NCBI GenBank assembly: GCA_964569085.1
Contig: CAZMTA010000002.1
Span: forward strand, 1-64,000
DNA length: 64,000 nucleotides
From: JAJCZZ01 sp964569085
GTDB taxonomy: Bacteria > Gemmatimonadota > Gemmatimonadetes > Longimicrobiales > Gaopeijiaceae
Direction of reading: 5' to 3'
The notes beneath the pieces were generated by a model, which was not told the origin of the DNA, did not search any database, and saw only the letters and a program-made list of their open reading frames with translations. Below, one piece after another: positions 28,165-37,102 of this stretch. A program made the translations under genes and the position numbers. How positions within the stretch are numbered: the stretch's first letter is position 1; the number at the start of each line of letters is the position of its first letter.

Positions 28165-28452
28165 ATGAACAAGTCCGACCTCGTGGACGCCCTCGCCGAC
28201 GAGACCGGGATGACCAAGGCCGATGCCGGCCGGGCCATCGATGCCCTCTTCGACACGGACAGCGGCATCATCGCCAAGGCGCTGCAGAACGACGATCGCG
28301 TCCAGATCACCGGCTTCGGCACGTTCGAGGCGAAGCACCGCAAGGCGCGCACGGGTCGGAACCCGCGCACGGGTGAGACGATCAAGATCGCCGCGACGAT
28401 GACGCCTGGCTTCCGCGCCGGTAAGGGCCTCAAGGACGCCCTCAAGAGCTAA
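28165..28452 (+). CDS. hup: HU-family DNA-binding protein
   Basis: 95 residues. MNKSDLVDALADETGMTKAD, VQITGFGTFEAKHRKARTGR and GRNPRTGETIKI with GFRAGKGLKDAL are the HU/IHF fold with its DNA-intercalating arm. Nucleoid architecture. Preceded by TAGGAG. A slightly long loop at DTDSGIIAKALQNDD relative to E. coli HU. Confidence 0.95.
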   Translation: MNKSDLVDALADETGMTKADAGRAIDALFDTDSGIIAKALQNDDRVQITGFGTFEAKHRKARTGRNPRTGETIKIAATMTPGFRAGKGLKDALKS

Positions 28453-28510
28453 GCTCGACTCCTCCTCCCCGGCGCCCGCGGCCCGCCCGCGGGCCGGCCG
28501 GAGACGAGCG

Positions 28511-28544
28511 AAGGCCGCATCGCCCCTCGGGGCGATGCGGCCTT
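28511..28544. terminator. Bidirectional terminator between HU and DEAD-box-like genes
   Basis: A perfect 16-bp stem starting AAGGCCGCATCGCC and ending GGCGATGCGGCCTT, with a minimal loop, between the 3' ends of convergent genes. Confidence 0.65.
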
Positions 28545-28584
28545 CGTGCGTTCGGGGCGGGTCCGGCCCGGAGGGGCCGTCGCC

Positions 28585-30177
28585 CTACCGCCCGCCGCGG
28601 CCTCCGCCGCCCCGGCTCCGACCACCTCCGCCGCCTCCGCCGCCCCGGCCCCCGCCACCACCGCGGGGTCCCCGGTCCACGTCGGCGCGCACGGCGCGCC
28701 CCTTGATGGTGGTGCCGTTGATGGAGCGCATGACCTTCTGGGCCACGTCGTCCCGGATGTCCACCAGGGTGTAGCTGTCGTTGATGTCGATCTTCCCCAC
28801 GGCCTCGCCGTCGACGCCGGCCTCCCCGGTGATGGCGCCCACCAGGTCCCCGGGCTTCAGCCCGTCCCGGTCGCCCACGCTGAGGAAGAGCCGGACGAAC
28901 GCCGGGGGCTTGGCGGCCCCCGCGGTGCCGGCGGCGGCCTCGCCCACCGGGGGCGCGGCGGGGAGCTTCTTGCGCAGGAGCGCGGTGGCGGCGGCGGCCA
29001 CCTGCACCGGGTCGTGCTCCCGGAAGAGGGGCTCGAGCACCAGGGCGTAGGCCGCCACGTCCTCCTCCTCCACGGCGCGGGAGAGGCGCTGACGCAGCGC
29101 CTCCAGGTCCCCGCCGCCGGGGCGCGCCCGCTCCGGCATGGGCATGGGCGCCACCTCGTAGCCCGTGCGTCGCGCCACGTCCCGGAGGTGGGGGATCTCC
29201 CGGGGCAGCAGGACGACCACGCCGTGGTCGGCGATGGCGTGCCGCCGGTCGAGCTGGTCCGGCCCCACCGGGGCGTCGCAGCTCACGACCATGAGGTCCT
29301 CGGTGCCCGCGGCGGCCTCCCGGGCCTCGAGCGCGTCGACGCCGACCCACACCGGGACGCTCTCGTCTCCCGGCGCGCCGGCGGCGTAGCCCCGCAGCGT
29401 GAGGTAGTCCGCCACGTCGGCGGCGCGGTCCTCGCTCCGGGTGAAGACGAGCACGTGGCGCGCGCCGTCGGCCAGGAGCTCGGCCACCGTGGCGAGCACG
29501 CCCTCCTCCCGGGGCTCGGGCACCACGCGGAAGCGCAGGTCCCCGCGGTGGGGGCCCTTCTCCGGCGGCGACCCGTCGGCGGGGCGCGGCGGCACCGTCG
29601 TGGCCCGGCGCACGTGCCGCTCCACGAAGTCCGTCACGGCGTCGGTGACCGGGAGGGCGGTGACCACCCGCTGCCCGTCCTTGGGGAGGTGCCCCACGAC
29701 CCGCTCCACGCCCTCCATGAGGCCCAGCGCCTCGAGCTTCTCGGCCTGGGCCACCACCAGCGCCTCCACCTCGCCCAGGGGGAGGGAGCCCCCCTCGGCG
29801 GCGGCGAGGACGTCGCCCACGGTGCCCAGCACGACGGTGGCGCGCTCGGGGAAGACCCAGGGCGAGCCCAGGGCGGCCACGCCGTGGCCGGTGGCCCCGG
29901 CCAGCCGCGCCAGCGACTCGGCCAGGCGGTCGGCGATGGCCGCGGTGGGCGTCAGCACCAGCGCCCGGGGCGAGGCCTCGGGCTCGAGGCGGTCCAGGAG
30001 CGCGGCGCCCCAGGCCACCATGGTCCCGGAGCCGGGGCCGGCGGCCAGGACCAGGTTGTTGCCCCGGCGGAGGACGGGGATGGCGTCCTCCTGGAGGGGC
30101 GTGGGGTGCTCGATGCCCTCCGCCAGGAGGGCCTCCACCAGCGTCGGGGCGAGGCCCAGCTCGTCGAAGGAGCTCAC
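28585..30177 (-). CDS. Degenerate DEAD-box protein with DbpA-type RNA-binding domain
   Basis: 530 residues. Begins like a DEAD-box helicase (SSFDELGLAPTLVEALL; Q motif HPTPLQ), but the ATPase motifs are ruined: motif I is AGPGSGTM without the Lys of GxGKT, motif Ia is PTAAI, the DEAD box reads VVAQAEKL, motif III SAT is TAL, and motif VI lacks HRxGRxGR. Motif IV (HVLVFTRSEDRA) remains. The DbpA/CsdA-like RNA-binding domain (about 395-470, LFLSVGDRDGLKPGDLVGAI) and an RGG-type Gly/Arg tail are intact. Probably an ATP-independent RNA-binding protein. GTG start overlaps the 109-residue gene. Confidence 0.85.
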   Translation of the reverse strand: MSSFDELGLAPTLVEALLAEGIEHPTPLQEDAIPVLRRGNNLVLAAGPGSGTMVAWGAALLDRLEPEASPRALVLTPTAAIADRLAESLARLAGATGHGVAALGSPWVFPERATVVLGTVGDVLAAAEGGSLPLGEVEALVVAQAEKLEALGLMEGVERVVGHLPKDGQRVVTALPVTDAVTDFVERHVRRATTVPPRPADGSPPEKGPHRGDLRFRVVPEPREEGVLATVAELLADGARHVLVFTRSEDRAADVADYLTLRGYAAGAPGDESVPVWVGVDALEAREAAAGTEDLMVVSCDAPVGPDQLDRRHAIADHGVVVLLPREIPHLRDVARRTGYEVAPMPMPERARPGGGDLEALRQRLSRAVEEEDVAAYALVLEPLFREHDPVQVAAAATALLRKKLPAAPPVGEAAAGTAGAAKPPAFVRLFLSVGDRDGLKPGDLVGAITGEAGVDGEAVGKIDINDSYTLVDIRDDVAQKVMRSINGTTIKGRAVRADVDRGPRGGGGGRGGGGGGGGRSRGGGGRGGR

Positions 30178-30503
30178 GTGGTGCGCGGCGGCACGCCGGC
30201 CCCCGTGGGCTCGCCGGAGCCCCGTCCGCCCTTGTCGCCGGGCTCGTACGGGAGGGCGTTCAGGAACTTCTGGATCTCGTAGTCCACCCGGGACGTGCGC
30301 AGCCGGTCCGTGGACGCCACGACGTCGGTGTACGGGCCGTGCCGGTGCACCGACAGGGTCACGGTGCCCTCGGCACCCGTGTAGGTGGCGCCGTGGGCCG
30401 ACTCCTTGGTCCGCGAGAGCCCCACCATGTCGGGCAGCAGCTCCTCGGCCTTCTGGAGCACGGTGGAGGGGGGCAGTGCGGTCTTTCGCTGGTATCCGGC
30501 CAT
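30174..30503 (-). CDS. Conserved small protein coupled to the DEAD-box-like gene
   Basis: 109 residues: VLQKAEELLPDMVGLSRT, then TYTGAEGTVTLSVHRHGPYT and a Gly/Pro-rich end. Mixed alpha/beta, no signal. Its TGA overlaps the GTG of the degenerate helicase gene by four bases, so the products are made stoichiometrically. Function unknown. Confidence 0.7.
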   Translation of the reverse strand: MAGYQRKTALPPSTVLQKAEELLPDMVGLSRTKESAHGATYTGAEGTVTLSVHRHGPYTDVVASTDRLRTSRVDYEIQKFLNALPYEPGDKGGRGSGEPTGAGVPPRTT

Positions 30504-30528
30504 CTTCGCTCGCTCTGGAACGGGTGTC

Positions 30529-31104
30529 TCAGGGGATCAGTAAGGTGCGTAGCGCGTCGCGGTCATGGAAGCCCTCCACCAGGCGGCTTCCGGTCCAGAG
30601 CGCCGGCGGAGCGGAGGCTCCGAGCGCCCGGGACTCGGCCGCCGACTCCACCACGGCGGCGGCGTGGCGGTCCACGTCCAGGACCGCCTTGGTCCGCGTC
30701 CGGTCCAGCCCGAGCCCCGTGGCGAGCTCCACCAGGACGTCCACGCGGCCCACGTCCCGGCCCTCCACGTGGACGGCCTCGAGGAGGGCGGCGCGCACCT
30801 CCGCCTCCCGCTCCACCTCGCGCGCGTGAAGGAGCAGCTCGTGGGCCTTCCGGGACCAGGGGACGAAGCCGGGGTCCGCCAGCGTCACGCCGCGGTCGGC
30901 GGCCAGCTCGGCCGCGGTCTCCCAACGCGCCCGCCACGCCGGATCGTCCGGGTCCAGGAGCTCCGCCGGCGGGGGGCGCAGCTCCAGCCACCCCCGGGCC
31001 ACGGGGTCCATCCCGTCGGCCTCCAGGGCGCGCAGCTCCCCCTCCATCACGAAGGAGAGCGGGTCGACGACGTCGAGCCAGAGGTGGGGGGCGGGAGGGG
31101 TCAT
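30529..31104 (-). CDS. DsbA/FrnE-like thioredoxin-fold protein without active-site cysteines
   Basis: 191 residues. WLDVVDPLSFVMEGEL occupies the place of the DPVCPWC active site of FrnE proteins, and GLDRTRTKAVLD... followed by SRALGASAPPALWTGSRLVEG matches the FrnE C-terminal half (where 'gvPtfvi' precedes the end). No cysteine is left at the CxxC. Soluble. First gene of the operon that carries the degenerate DEAD-box protein, 25 bases upstream of the middle gene. Confidence 0.72.
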   Translation of the reverse strand: MTPPAPHLWLDVVDPLSFVMEGELRALEADGMDPVARGWLELRPPPAELLDPDDPAWRARWETAAELAADRGVTLADPGFVPWSRKAHELLLHAREVEREAEVRAALLEAVHVEGRDVGRVDVLVELATGLGLDRTRTKAVLDVDRHAAAVVESAAESRALGASAPPALWTGSRLVEGFHDRDALRTLLIP

Positions 31105-31217
31105 GGAAGCTTGAAGGTCGCGGGAGCCGGGGGGCCGTGGAAGCCCCGGATCGTCCTTGCTCCCGTTCGGTACCTCCCCGATATTCCGAGCCCCTGAAAT
31201 TCCGGAAGAGGCCAACC

Positions 31218-32423
31218 ATGTCGCGCAGCGAGAACATCGAGAAGCTCAAGCCCTCGGCCACCATCGCCGTGAGCACCCGGGCCAAGGAGCTCGCAGCCCA
31301 GGGGCGCGACATCATCAACCTGGGAGCCGGGGAGCCCGACTTCGACACGCCGGACTTCATCGCCGACGCGGCGGTGGAGGGCATCCGGGCGGGGCGCACG
31401 CGGTACACGCCGCCCGCCGGGCTCCCGGAGCTCCGGCGCGCCATCGCCGGACACCTCTCGGAGCGGGCCGGCCGGACCGTGGACCCCGAGGGGATCATGG
31501 TGACCGCCGGCGCCAAGCAGGCGCTGTTCAACGCCCTGTTCTGCCTCTTCGGGCCCGGGGACGAGGTCCTGGTGGCCGGGCCCTACTGGACCAGCTACCC
31601 GGCGCTGGTGGAGCTGGCCCGGGCCGAGCCGGTGACGGTCATGGGCGACCCGGGCGACGACTTCAAGATCACCCCGGCGCTCCTGGAGGAGCACGCCACG
31701 GAGCGCACCCGGGGCCTCATGCTCAACACCCCGTGCAACCCCACGGGCGCCGTGTACTCCCTGGAGGAGCTCCGGGCGCTGGCGGAGTGGGCCCGGGACC
31801 GGGGCGTGTGGCTGATCTGCGACGAGATCTACGCCAACATCTACCACGAGGACGACCGGGAGGTGGCGCCGGGGCTCCTGGACCTCCCCGAGGAGAGCCT
31901 CGGGGACTGGATCCTCGTGGACGGCGCGTCCAAGAGCTACGCGATGACCGGGTGGCGGATCGGCTTCTCGCTGGCGCCGGCCGACCTGACGAAGACCTTC
32001 TCGGCCCTCCAGAGCCAGGTCACCTCCAACGCCGCCACGCCCTCGCAGGTGGCCGCGCTGGCCGCCTTCGGCGAGAGCGCCCAGGCCCGCCGCTCCATCG
32101 CCCACATGGGCGAGGCGTTCCGCCGCCGGCGGGACCTGGTGGTCGGCCGCTTCCGGGAGCTGCTCCCCGAGGTGGAGTTCGTCCACCCCGCGGGCGCGTT
32201 CTACCTCTTCTTCCGCGTGGACGGGCTCTTCGACGACGAGGTGGGCTCCGCCACCGAGTGGTGCACCCGCATGCTCGAGGAGACCGGCGTCGCGCTGGTG
32301 CCCGGCGCGGCCTTCGGAGACGACCGGTGGGTCCGCATGAGCTACGCGTCGGCGGACGACGTCCTGGAGGAGGCCATCCGGCGGCTGGCCCAGGCGGTCC
32401 GGGCCGAAGAGGTGGTGGGATGA
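31218..32423 (+). CDS. aspC: Aspartate aminotransferase (class Ib)
   Basis: 401 residues. PLP enzyme that swaps the amino group between aspartate and 2-oxoglutarate. LGAGEPDFDTP, NTPCNPTGAVYS, CDEIYANIYHED and the Schiff-base lysine Lys239 in VDGASKSYAMTGWRIGF are present. Close to class Ib enzymes that may also use prephenate. ATGA overlap with the methyltransferase gene. Substrate choice is inferred from family. Confidence 0.93.
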   Translation: MSRSENIEKLKPSATIAVSTRAKELAAQGRDIINLGAGEPDFDTPDFIADAAVEGIRAGRTRYTPPAGLPELRRAIAGHLSERAGRTVDPEGIMVTAGAKQALFNALFCLFGPGDEVLVAGPYWTSYPALVELARAEPVTVMGDPGDDFKITPALLEEHATERTRGLMLNTPCNPTGAVYSLEELRALAEWARDRGVWLICDEIYANIYHEDDREVAPGLLDLPEESLGDWILVDGASKSYAMTGWRIGFSLAPADLTKTFSALQSQVTSNAATPSQVAALAAFGESAQARRSIAHMGEAFRRRRDLVVGRFRELLPEVEFVHPAGAFYLFFRVDGLFDDEVGSATEWCTRMLEETGVALVPGAAFGDDRWVRMSYASADDVLEEAIRRLAQAVRAEEVVG

Positions 32424-33079
32424 GCTCCGACGGCTCCGGCCCTCCCCGCTCCGAGCTGGAGCAGTACGCCACGGACCTCTTCGTCCGGGAGGACCCCCTC
32501 CTGGCCGAGCTCCGCGCCGAGCTCGAGGCCCGGGGCTTCCCCCAGATCCAGGTGCCGGCCCGCACCGGGCTGCTCCTCTCCATCCTCGTCCGGGCCTGCG
32601 GCGCCCGCCGGGTGCTGGAGGTGGGCGCGCTGGGCGGCTACTCGGCGCTCTGGATGGCGTCCGCGCTCCCCGGGAACGGTCGCCTGGTGACGCTGGAGAA
32701 GGAGGAGGCCCACGCCGAGCTGGCCCGCGAGTTCATCGAGCGCGCCGGCCGCTCCGAGGTCATCGAGGTCCTGGTGGGGAACGCCCAGGACCTCCTCCCC
32801 GGCATGGACGACGAGGGGCGCTGGGACGTGGTCTTCCTGGACGCCGACAAGGAGCGCTACGGCTTCTACCTCAAGCACGCCGAGCGGCTGCTGCGCCCCG
32901 GCGGCCTCCTCCTGGCCGACAACGTCTTCTGGCAGGGCCGGATCCTGGACGACGCCGGCGAGGCCGACGAGGCCACCCGGGCCCTCCAGGAGTTCAACCG
33001 GACCCTGGCCGGCCATCCCTCCTTCGACGCCACGATCCTGCCGGTGGGCGACGGCGTCGCGGTGGGCGTCCGCCGCTAG
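32420..33079 (+). CDS. O-methyltransferase (class I, CCoAOMT-like)
   Basis: 219 residues. SAM motif I VLEVGALGGYSALWMA, DADKERYGFYLKH and the metal-ligand DNVFWQG are those of Mg-dependent catechol/caffeoyl-CoA O-methyltransferases. Substrate unknown. Translationally coupled to the aminotransferase. Confidence 0.9.
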   Translation: MSSDGSGPPRSELEQYATDLFVREDPLLAELRAELEARGFPQIQVPARTGLLLSILVRACGARRVLEVGALGGYSALWMASALPGNGRLVTLEKEEAHAELAREFIERAGRSEVIEVLVGNAQDLLPGMDDEGRWDVVFLDADKERYGFYLKHAERLLRPGGLLLADNVFWQGRILDDAGEADEATRALQEFNRTLAGHPSFDATILPVGDGVAVGVRR

Positions 33080-33127
33080 CTGGTCGGGGCGCCGCCCCGC
33101 CCTCGCCTGGCGGGCCCTCCGCCCGCC

Positions 33128-34042
33128 TCACGCCGCCCGCGTCACCGTGCGGGCCGCCTCCAGCGTCCGCCCCACGTACCCCGAGCCGAAGAGGCTCACG
33201 TGGACCAGCAGGTAGTAGAGCTGGTAGAGCGCCCTCCGGTGGTCCCGGTACGCCTCCGCAACCGGGGCGACCTCGTCGTAGGCGCGGTAGAAGGCGTCGC
33301 CGAAGCCGCCGAAGAGCTCGGTCATGGCCAGGTCCACCTCCCCGTGGCCCCGGTAGACGGCGGGGTCCACCAGCACGGGCCGTCCCTCGGCGTCGGCGTA
33401 GGCGTTCCCGCTCCAGAGGTCCCCGTGGAGGAGGTGGGGCCCCGGATCGTCCACGCCGTCCAGGAGGGGGACGGTCGCGTCCAGGACCCGGTCCAGCGCC
33501 TCGCCCCCGGCGCCGCGCAGGTGCCCCCGGCGCCGTGCCTCCTCGAGCTGGGGGAGGAGGCGCCGGTCCCGCCAGAAGACGCCCCACGACTCGGCCGGCG
33601 CGTTCTCCTGGGGCAGGGAGCCGATCCAGTTGTCCCCGTCCCACCCGAAGCCGTCCTCCGGGGCCGCGGCCCGGTGGAGCCTGGCGAGGCCGCGTCCCAG
33701 CTCGGCGTCGTGGTCCGGGCCCGGAGCCCCGGGCTCGATCCACTCCATGAGCAGCCAGGCCGGCTCGCCCTCGCCCCCGCCCCGGTCCAGGGGACGGGGC
33801 ACCCGGAGGACGCCCGGGGCGGCCAGGGCCTCCAGCCCGTCGGCCTCCGCCGCGAACATCCCGGCGGGAGCCCGGGCGTTCCACTTCAGGAAGAAGGAGG
33901 CGCCGTCGGCGGCCTCGGCCCGGGCGCCGTGGTTGATGCACCCCCCGGAGACGGGGCGCAGCCCCGCCAGGCCTCCGTGCCCCCGGGCCTCCAGCGCGGC
34001 GTCCACCCCCCGGCGGACCGGGGCCGGGGCGGCGGAGGACAC
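33128..34042 (-). CDS. Fructosamine/ketosamine-3-kinase
   Basis: 304 residues. Phosphorylates sugar-protein adducts so that they fall apart (protein deglycation). RPVSGGCINH, FFLKWNARAP (ATP Lys), LLMEWIE, LLHGDLWSGNAYAD (catalytic loop) and PAVYRGHGEVDLAMTELFGG are clear family signatures. GTG start 7 bases after the phosphatase gene, same strand. Confidence 0.93.
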   Translation of the reverse strand: MSSAAPAPVRRGVDAALEARGHGGLAGLRPVSGGCINHGARAEAADGASFFLKWNARAPAGMFAAEADGLEALAAPGVLRVPRPLDRGGGEGEPAWLLMEWIEPGAPGPDHDAELGRGLARLHRAAAPEDGFGWDGDNWIGSLPQENAPAESWGVFWRDRRLLPQLEEARRRGHLRGAGGEALDRVLDATVPLLDGVDDPGPHLLHGDLWSGNAYADAEGRPVLVDPAVYRGHGEVDLAMTELFGGFGDAFYRAYDEVAPVAEAYRDHRRALYQLYYLLVHVSLFGSGYVGRTLEAARTVTRAA

Positions 34043-34049
34043 CCGCGCC

Positions 34050-34556
34050 TCAGCGGGTGCCGGCGGTCTCGGTCACGCGGGCCAGAAGGCCCTCGCAGGA
34101 GCGACGCACCATCTCGTAGACGGTGTCGAACCCGCCGGGACCCCCGTAGTAGGGGTCGGGGACCTCGTCCCCGTCGCCCTCGTGGTCGAAGTCCCGGAGG
34201 AGGTGGATGTCCTTCTCCCCGCCCCGGGCGTCCCGCATCCGCTCCAGCGTCCGCTGGTTGTCCCGGTCCATGACCACCACGTAGTCGAAGCGGTCCAGGT
34301 CCTCGGGCGCGATCTGGCGAGCCCGGGACTCCAGGGTGATGCCGTGCTTCTCGGCCACGGCCACGGAGCGCTCGTCCGGTGCCTCGCCCACGTGCCACGA
34401 GCCGGTGCCCGCGGACTCGATCACGAAGCGGTCGGCCAGGCCCCGCTCGCGCACGAGGTGCTGGAAGACGCCCTCGGCCAGGGGGGAGCGGCAGATGTTG
34501 CCGAGGCACACGAACAGGATGGAGGTCGGCTCGTCGTCGGTGATGGAGGCGTCCAT
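34050..34556 (-). CDS. Low-molecular-weight protein tyrosine phosphatase
   Basis: 168 residues. N-terminal CX5R loop VCLGNICRSPLAEGVF (Cys17, Arg23), SAGTGSWHVGEAPD and the general acid in VPDPYYGG. Removes phosphate from tyrosine or, as in archaeal and bacterial paralogues, from arginine. Precedes fructosamine kinase in a two-gene operon. Confidence 0.93.
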   Translation of the reverse strand: MDASITDDEPTSILFVCLGNICRSPLAEGVFQHLVRERGLADRFVIESAGTGSWHVGEAPDERSVAVAEKHGITLESRARQIAPEDLDRFDYVVVMDRDNQRTLERMRDARGGEKDIHLLRDFDHEGDGDEVPDPYYGGPGGFDTVYEMVRRSCEGLLARVTETAGTR

Positions 34557-34835
34557 GGGGTCCCTTTTCTGGCGGGTTTGGGGACGGTCGGGGTCGGGTG
34601 GGGCCGGTCCGGGTCGGCGCGGGCTGTCTGCGCCATGCAAGACTCGTGCGCGTGGGAGCTTCCCGGGGGGACCGGACCGATCGGCACGAAGCTGGGCCCG
34701 CCCTACACCGTTGGCAAGAAACCTCGTTACCTTTGCGCGTCCCCACCGCGGGGACCGCGATCGCCTGCCCACGTTCGGCAGGCCCGAGATTCGAGCCCGG
34801 TCGGGCACTCCCGCCCGCCAACGAAGGAGCCGTAC

Positions 34836-36095
34836 GTGGAGTCCAAGACGTTCCGTGATCTGAACCTGTCCGACGATCGCCTCGCCGCCATCGAGGCCAT
34901 GGGGTGGACCGAGCCCACCCCCATCCAGCACCAGGCGATCCCCCCCGGCCTCGAGGGCACCGACGTGGTCGGGATCGCCCAGACCGGGACGGGGAAGACC
35001 GCCGCCTTCATGATCCCCGCCCTGGAGCGCCTCAAGGTGGGCGGCGGCCTGCAGGTGCTGGTGCTCTGCCCCACCCGGGAGCTGGCCCAGCAGGTGGCCG
35101 AGGACACGGCCTCCCTCTCCAAGGGGACGTCGGTGAAGGTCGAGGCCATCTACGGCGGCGTGGGCTACGGGCCCCAGATCGAGGCCCTGGAGCAGGGCTT
35201 CGAGGTGATCGTGGCCACGCCCGGGCGCTTCATCGACCACATGCAGTCGGGTCGCGTGGACCTCTCCGGCGTGACCTACCTGGTCCTGGACGAAGCGGAC
35301 CGCATGCTGGACATGGGCTTCCGCCCGCAGATCGAAGAGGTCCTGCGGAAGATGCCCCACAAGCGCCAGACCATGCTCTTCAGCGCCACCATGCCCAACG
35401 GCGTCCACGACCTGGCGCTCCGGATCAGCGACGAGGCGGTCTGGATCGAGGCCACCCCGGCGGGCACCACCGCCGAGGGCGTCGAGGAGATCTTCTACTC
35501 GGTGAAGCCGGAGAAGAAGCCGGACCTCCTCCTGCACCTCCTGGGGCAGGACCACTGGGACCAGGTCCTGATCTTCACGCGCACCAAGGCCGGCGCCAAC
35601 GTCCTGGAGTCGAGGCTCCAGCGCGAGGGCGTCAGCGCGGACGTCATGCACTCGGACCGCCAGATGAAGCAGCGGACCCGCGCGCTGGACCGGTTCGCCG
35701 AAGGCGAGGTCCGGGTGCTGGTGGCCACCGACGTGGCCCAGCGCGGCCTGGACGTCGAGGGCATCAGCCACGTGGTGAACTACGACGTGCCCCGTGACCC
35801 GGAGGACTACGTCCACCGCATCGGGCGCACCGGGCGCGCCGGCGCCACCGGCTACGCCGTGACCTTCGTCACCGCCGCCGACCTGGGGTACGTGAAGTCC
35901 CTGGAGTACCGGCTCGGCCGCCCCGTGGAGAAGACCCACCTCACGGACTTCGACTACGCGGGCACGCCCCAGACCGAGGAGCGCGCCGCCTCGAAGCGCG
36001 GACGGAAGTCCCGCTCCGCCATGGGCATGGGCTCCAAGTCCGCCAAGGAGCTGAGCCCCGAGGAGCTCGAGGCTCTCCTGAACCCCGGAAGCTGA
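34836..36095 (+). CDS. DEAD-box RNA helicase
   Basis: 419 residues, all motifs intact, in contrast to the degenerate relative 5 kb away: Q motif EPTPIQ, AQTGTGKT, PTRELAQQ, VLDEADRMLDMGF, SAT, LIFTRTKAG, VATDVAQRGLDV and HRIGRTGR. Short C-terminal tail (KSAKELSPEELEALL) without a separate RNA-binding domain. GTG start with AAGGAG upstream. Likely RNA decay, ribosome assembly or cold growth. Confidence 0.95.
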   Translation: MESKTFRDLNLSDDRLAAIEAMGWTEPTPIQHQAIPPGLEGTDVVGIAQTGTGKTAAFMIPALERLKVGGGLQVLVLCPTRELAQQVAEDTASLSKGTSVKVEAIYGGVGYGPQIEALEQGFEVIVATPGRFIDHMQSGRVDLSGVTYLVLDEADRMLDMGFRPQIEEVLRKMPHKRQTMLFSATMPNGVHDLALRISDEAVWIEATPAGTTAEGVEEIFYSVKPEKKPDLLLHLLGQDHWDQVLIFTRTKAGANVLESRLQREGVSADVMHSDRQMKQRTRALDRFAEGEVRVLVATDVAQRGLDVEGISHVVNYDVPRDPEDYVHRIGRTGRAGATGYAVTFVTAADLGYVKSLEYRLGRPVEKTHLTDFDYAGTPQTEERAASKRGRKSRSAMGMGSKSAKELSPEELEALLNPGS

Positions 36096-36102
36096 CCCTC
36101 CC

Positions 36103-36507
36103 ATGATCGTCAAGCGCTACGGCACCACCTACCAGAGCGTCGAGCTCAACTTCGACTCCAAGGCCCTGAGCGAGGTCGGCTTCCGCCGGGACCGGCAGCG
36201 GTCGTGGAGCGCCGAGGAGTTCGAGGACGCCTACGAGCGGGTCTCGGTCCACGAGCTCACGGCCGAGGCCGAGGGCCGCGTGCAGGACCACACCGAGCAG
36301 GCGCTCCTCGACGACCTCGAGGGCCAGGTGCGGGGCCTCCTCGACGAGCTGGGCGAGGACGAGGTGCTCGTCTTCGAGAACGGGGACTCCGACTATCCCA
36401 AGACCCGTCAGAAGACGCGGAACGTGGTGGAGGACGGCGAGAACCTCCTCCACTTCACCTACACCGTCGCTCCGGCGGTGCGCTTCGGGGTCTACCGGGC
36501 CCGCTGA
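36103..36507 (+). CDS. Conserved hypothetical protein downstream of DEAD-box helicase
   Basis: 134 residues, starts 7 bases after the helicase stop. Acidic, mostly alpha/beta: RYGTTYQSVELNFDSKALSE ... DHTEQALLDDLEGQVRG ... RFGVYRAR. No signal. No family recognised. Probably cotranscribed with the helicase. Confidence 0.7.
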   Translation: MIVKRYGTTYQSVELNFDSKALSEVGFRRDRQRSWSAEEFEDAYERVSVHELTAEAEGRVQDHTEQALLDDLEGQVRGLLDELGEDEVLVFENGDSDYPKTRQKTRNVVEDGENLLHFTYTVAPAVRFGVYRAR

Positions 36508-36780
36508 GGCCCCCCTCCGCGGGCGCCCCGCCCGCCCTCCGGGCCCTTCCGGCCCGTCTCCCTGTGGGGATTCGCCCCACACTCCGCCGGTGGTCCCTCC
36601 CTACATTCCCGGGCCTTCCTTCGCGGTATCATCCTTCAGCGATCGAATGAAGGGGCCGACGCTTTCAGGGAAGGAGAAGGGATTCGCTCCCGCCGACCCG
36701 ACCGAGGACAGGCCCCGGGGCTGACCGGGAGCTTTGGGCAGGAGTTTCCGGCAGCCCGAATCTGGACGGCGCGGCGAGTC

Positions 36781-36845
36781 TGTCGGCGGGAGGGTCGCAG
36801 GCTCCCGTGCCGGGGTTCGGCGAGGCGAAGACGCCTCGCCGGGCC
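36781..36845 (+). repeat. Leader repeat, copy 1
   Basis: Shares the 16-base core CGGGAGGGTCGCAGGC (36787-36802) with copy 2 and then a 14-bp hairpin GGTTCGGCGAGGCG/CGCCTCGCCGGGCC with loop AAGA. Unlike copy 2 it has no T run after the stem. Cores are 260 bases apart. Confidence 0.6.
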
Positions 36846-37040
36846 AGAGCTGCCGACGCTGTTTGAAGGAAGGGCCGCGATCCGACGGGTTCCGAGGAAT
36901 TCACGCCTCTACCCGCCCCCGCCGGACGTGGTCCGGCCCGCAGGACGCTCCGTTCCGGGGCGTTCGCGGGCCACACCTGAGGGGCCCGAGGCGGCTGAAG
37001 CCGAGCCGTCCCGGCGCCCGGAGGAAGGGCAGGGAGTGTC

Positions 37041-37102
37041 TGTTGCCGGGAGGGTCGCAGGCGCCCCTGTCCGGTCCGGTGAGGCGAGAGCCTCGCCGGG
37101 CC
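37041..37102 (+). repeat. Leader repeat, copy 2
   Basis: Same 16-base core (37047-37062) followed by a stem with the same final 13 bases (GCCTCGCCGGGCC) as copy 1, but with GAGA loop and followed by a T-rich tract. The matching half of the stem differs at several positions from copy 1 while staying paired, so the hairpin itself is conserved. Confidence 0.6.

Noticed and set aside
34711..34734. Promoter TTGGCA / TACCTT before the DEAD-box helicase
   Set aside because: Spacing of 12 bases is too short for a sigma-70 promoter.
34741..34800. tRNA-like T-loop sequence GATTCGAGCCC
   Set aside because: The flanking bases do not pair into a T arm or an acceptor stem.
36665..36976. Small minus-strand frame in the cupin leader
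   Set aside because: No RBS, low-complexity product, and the DNA is better explained as hairpins and repeats.
36640..37100. RNase P RNA, tmRNA or SRP RNA in the structured intergenic region
   Set aside because: None of the conserved cores of these RNAs could be found in it.
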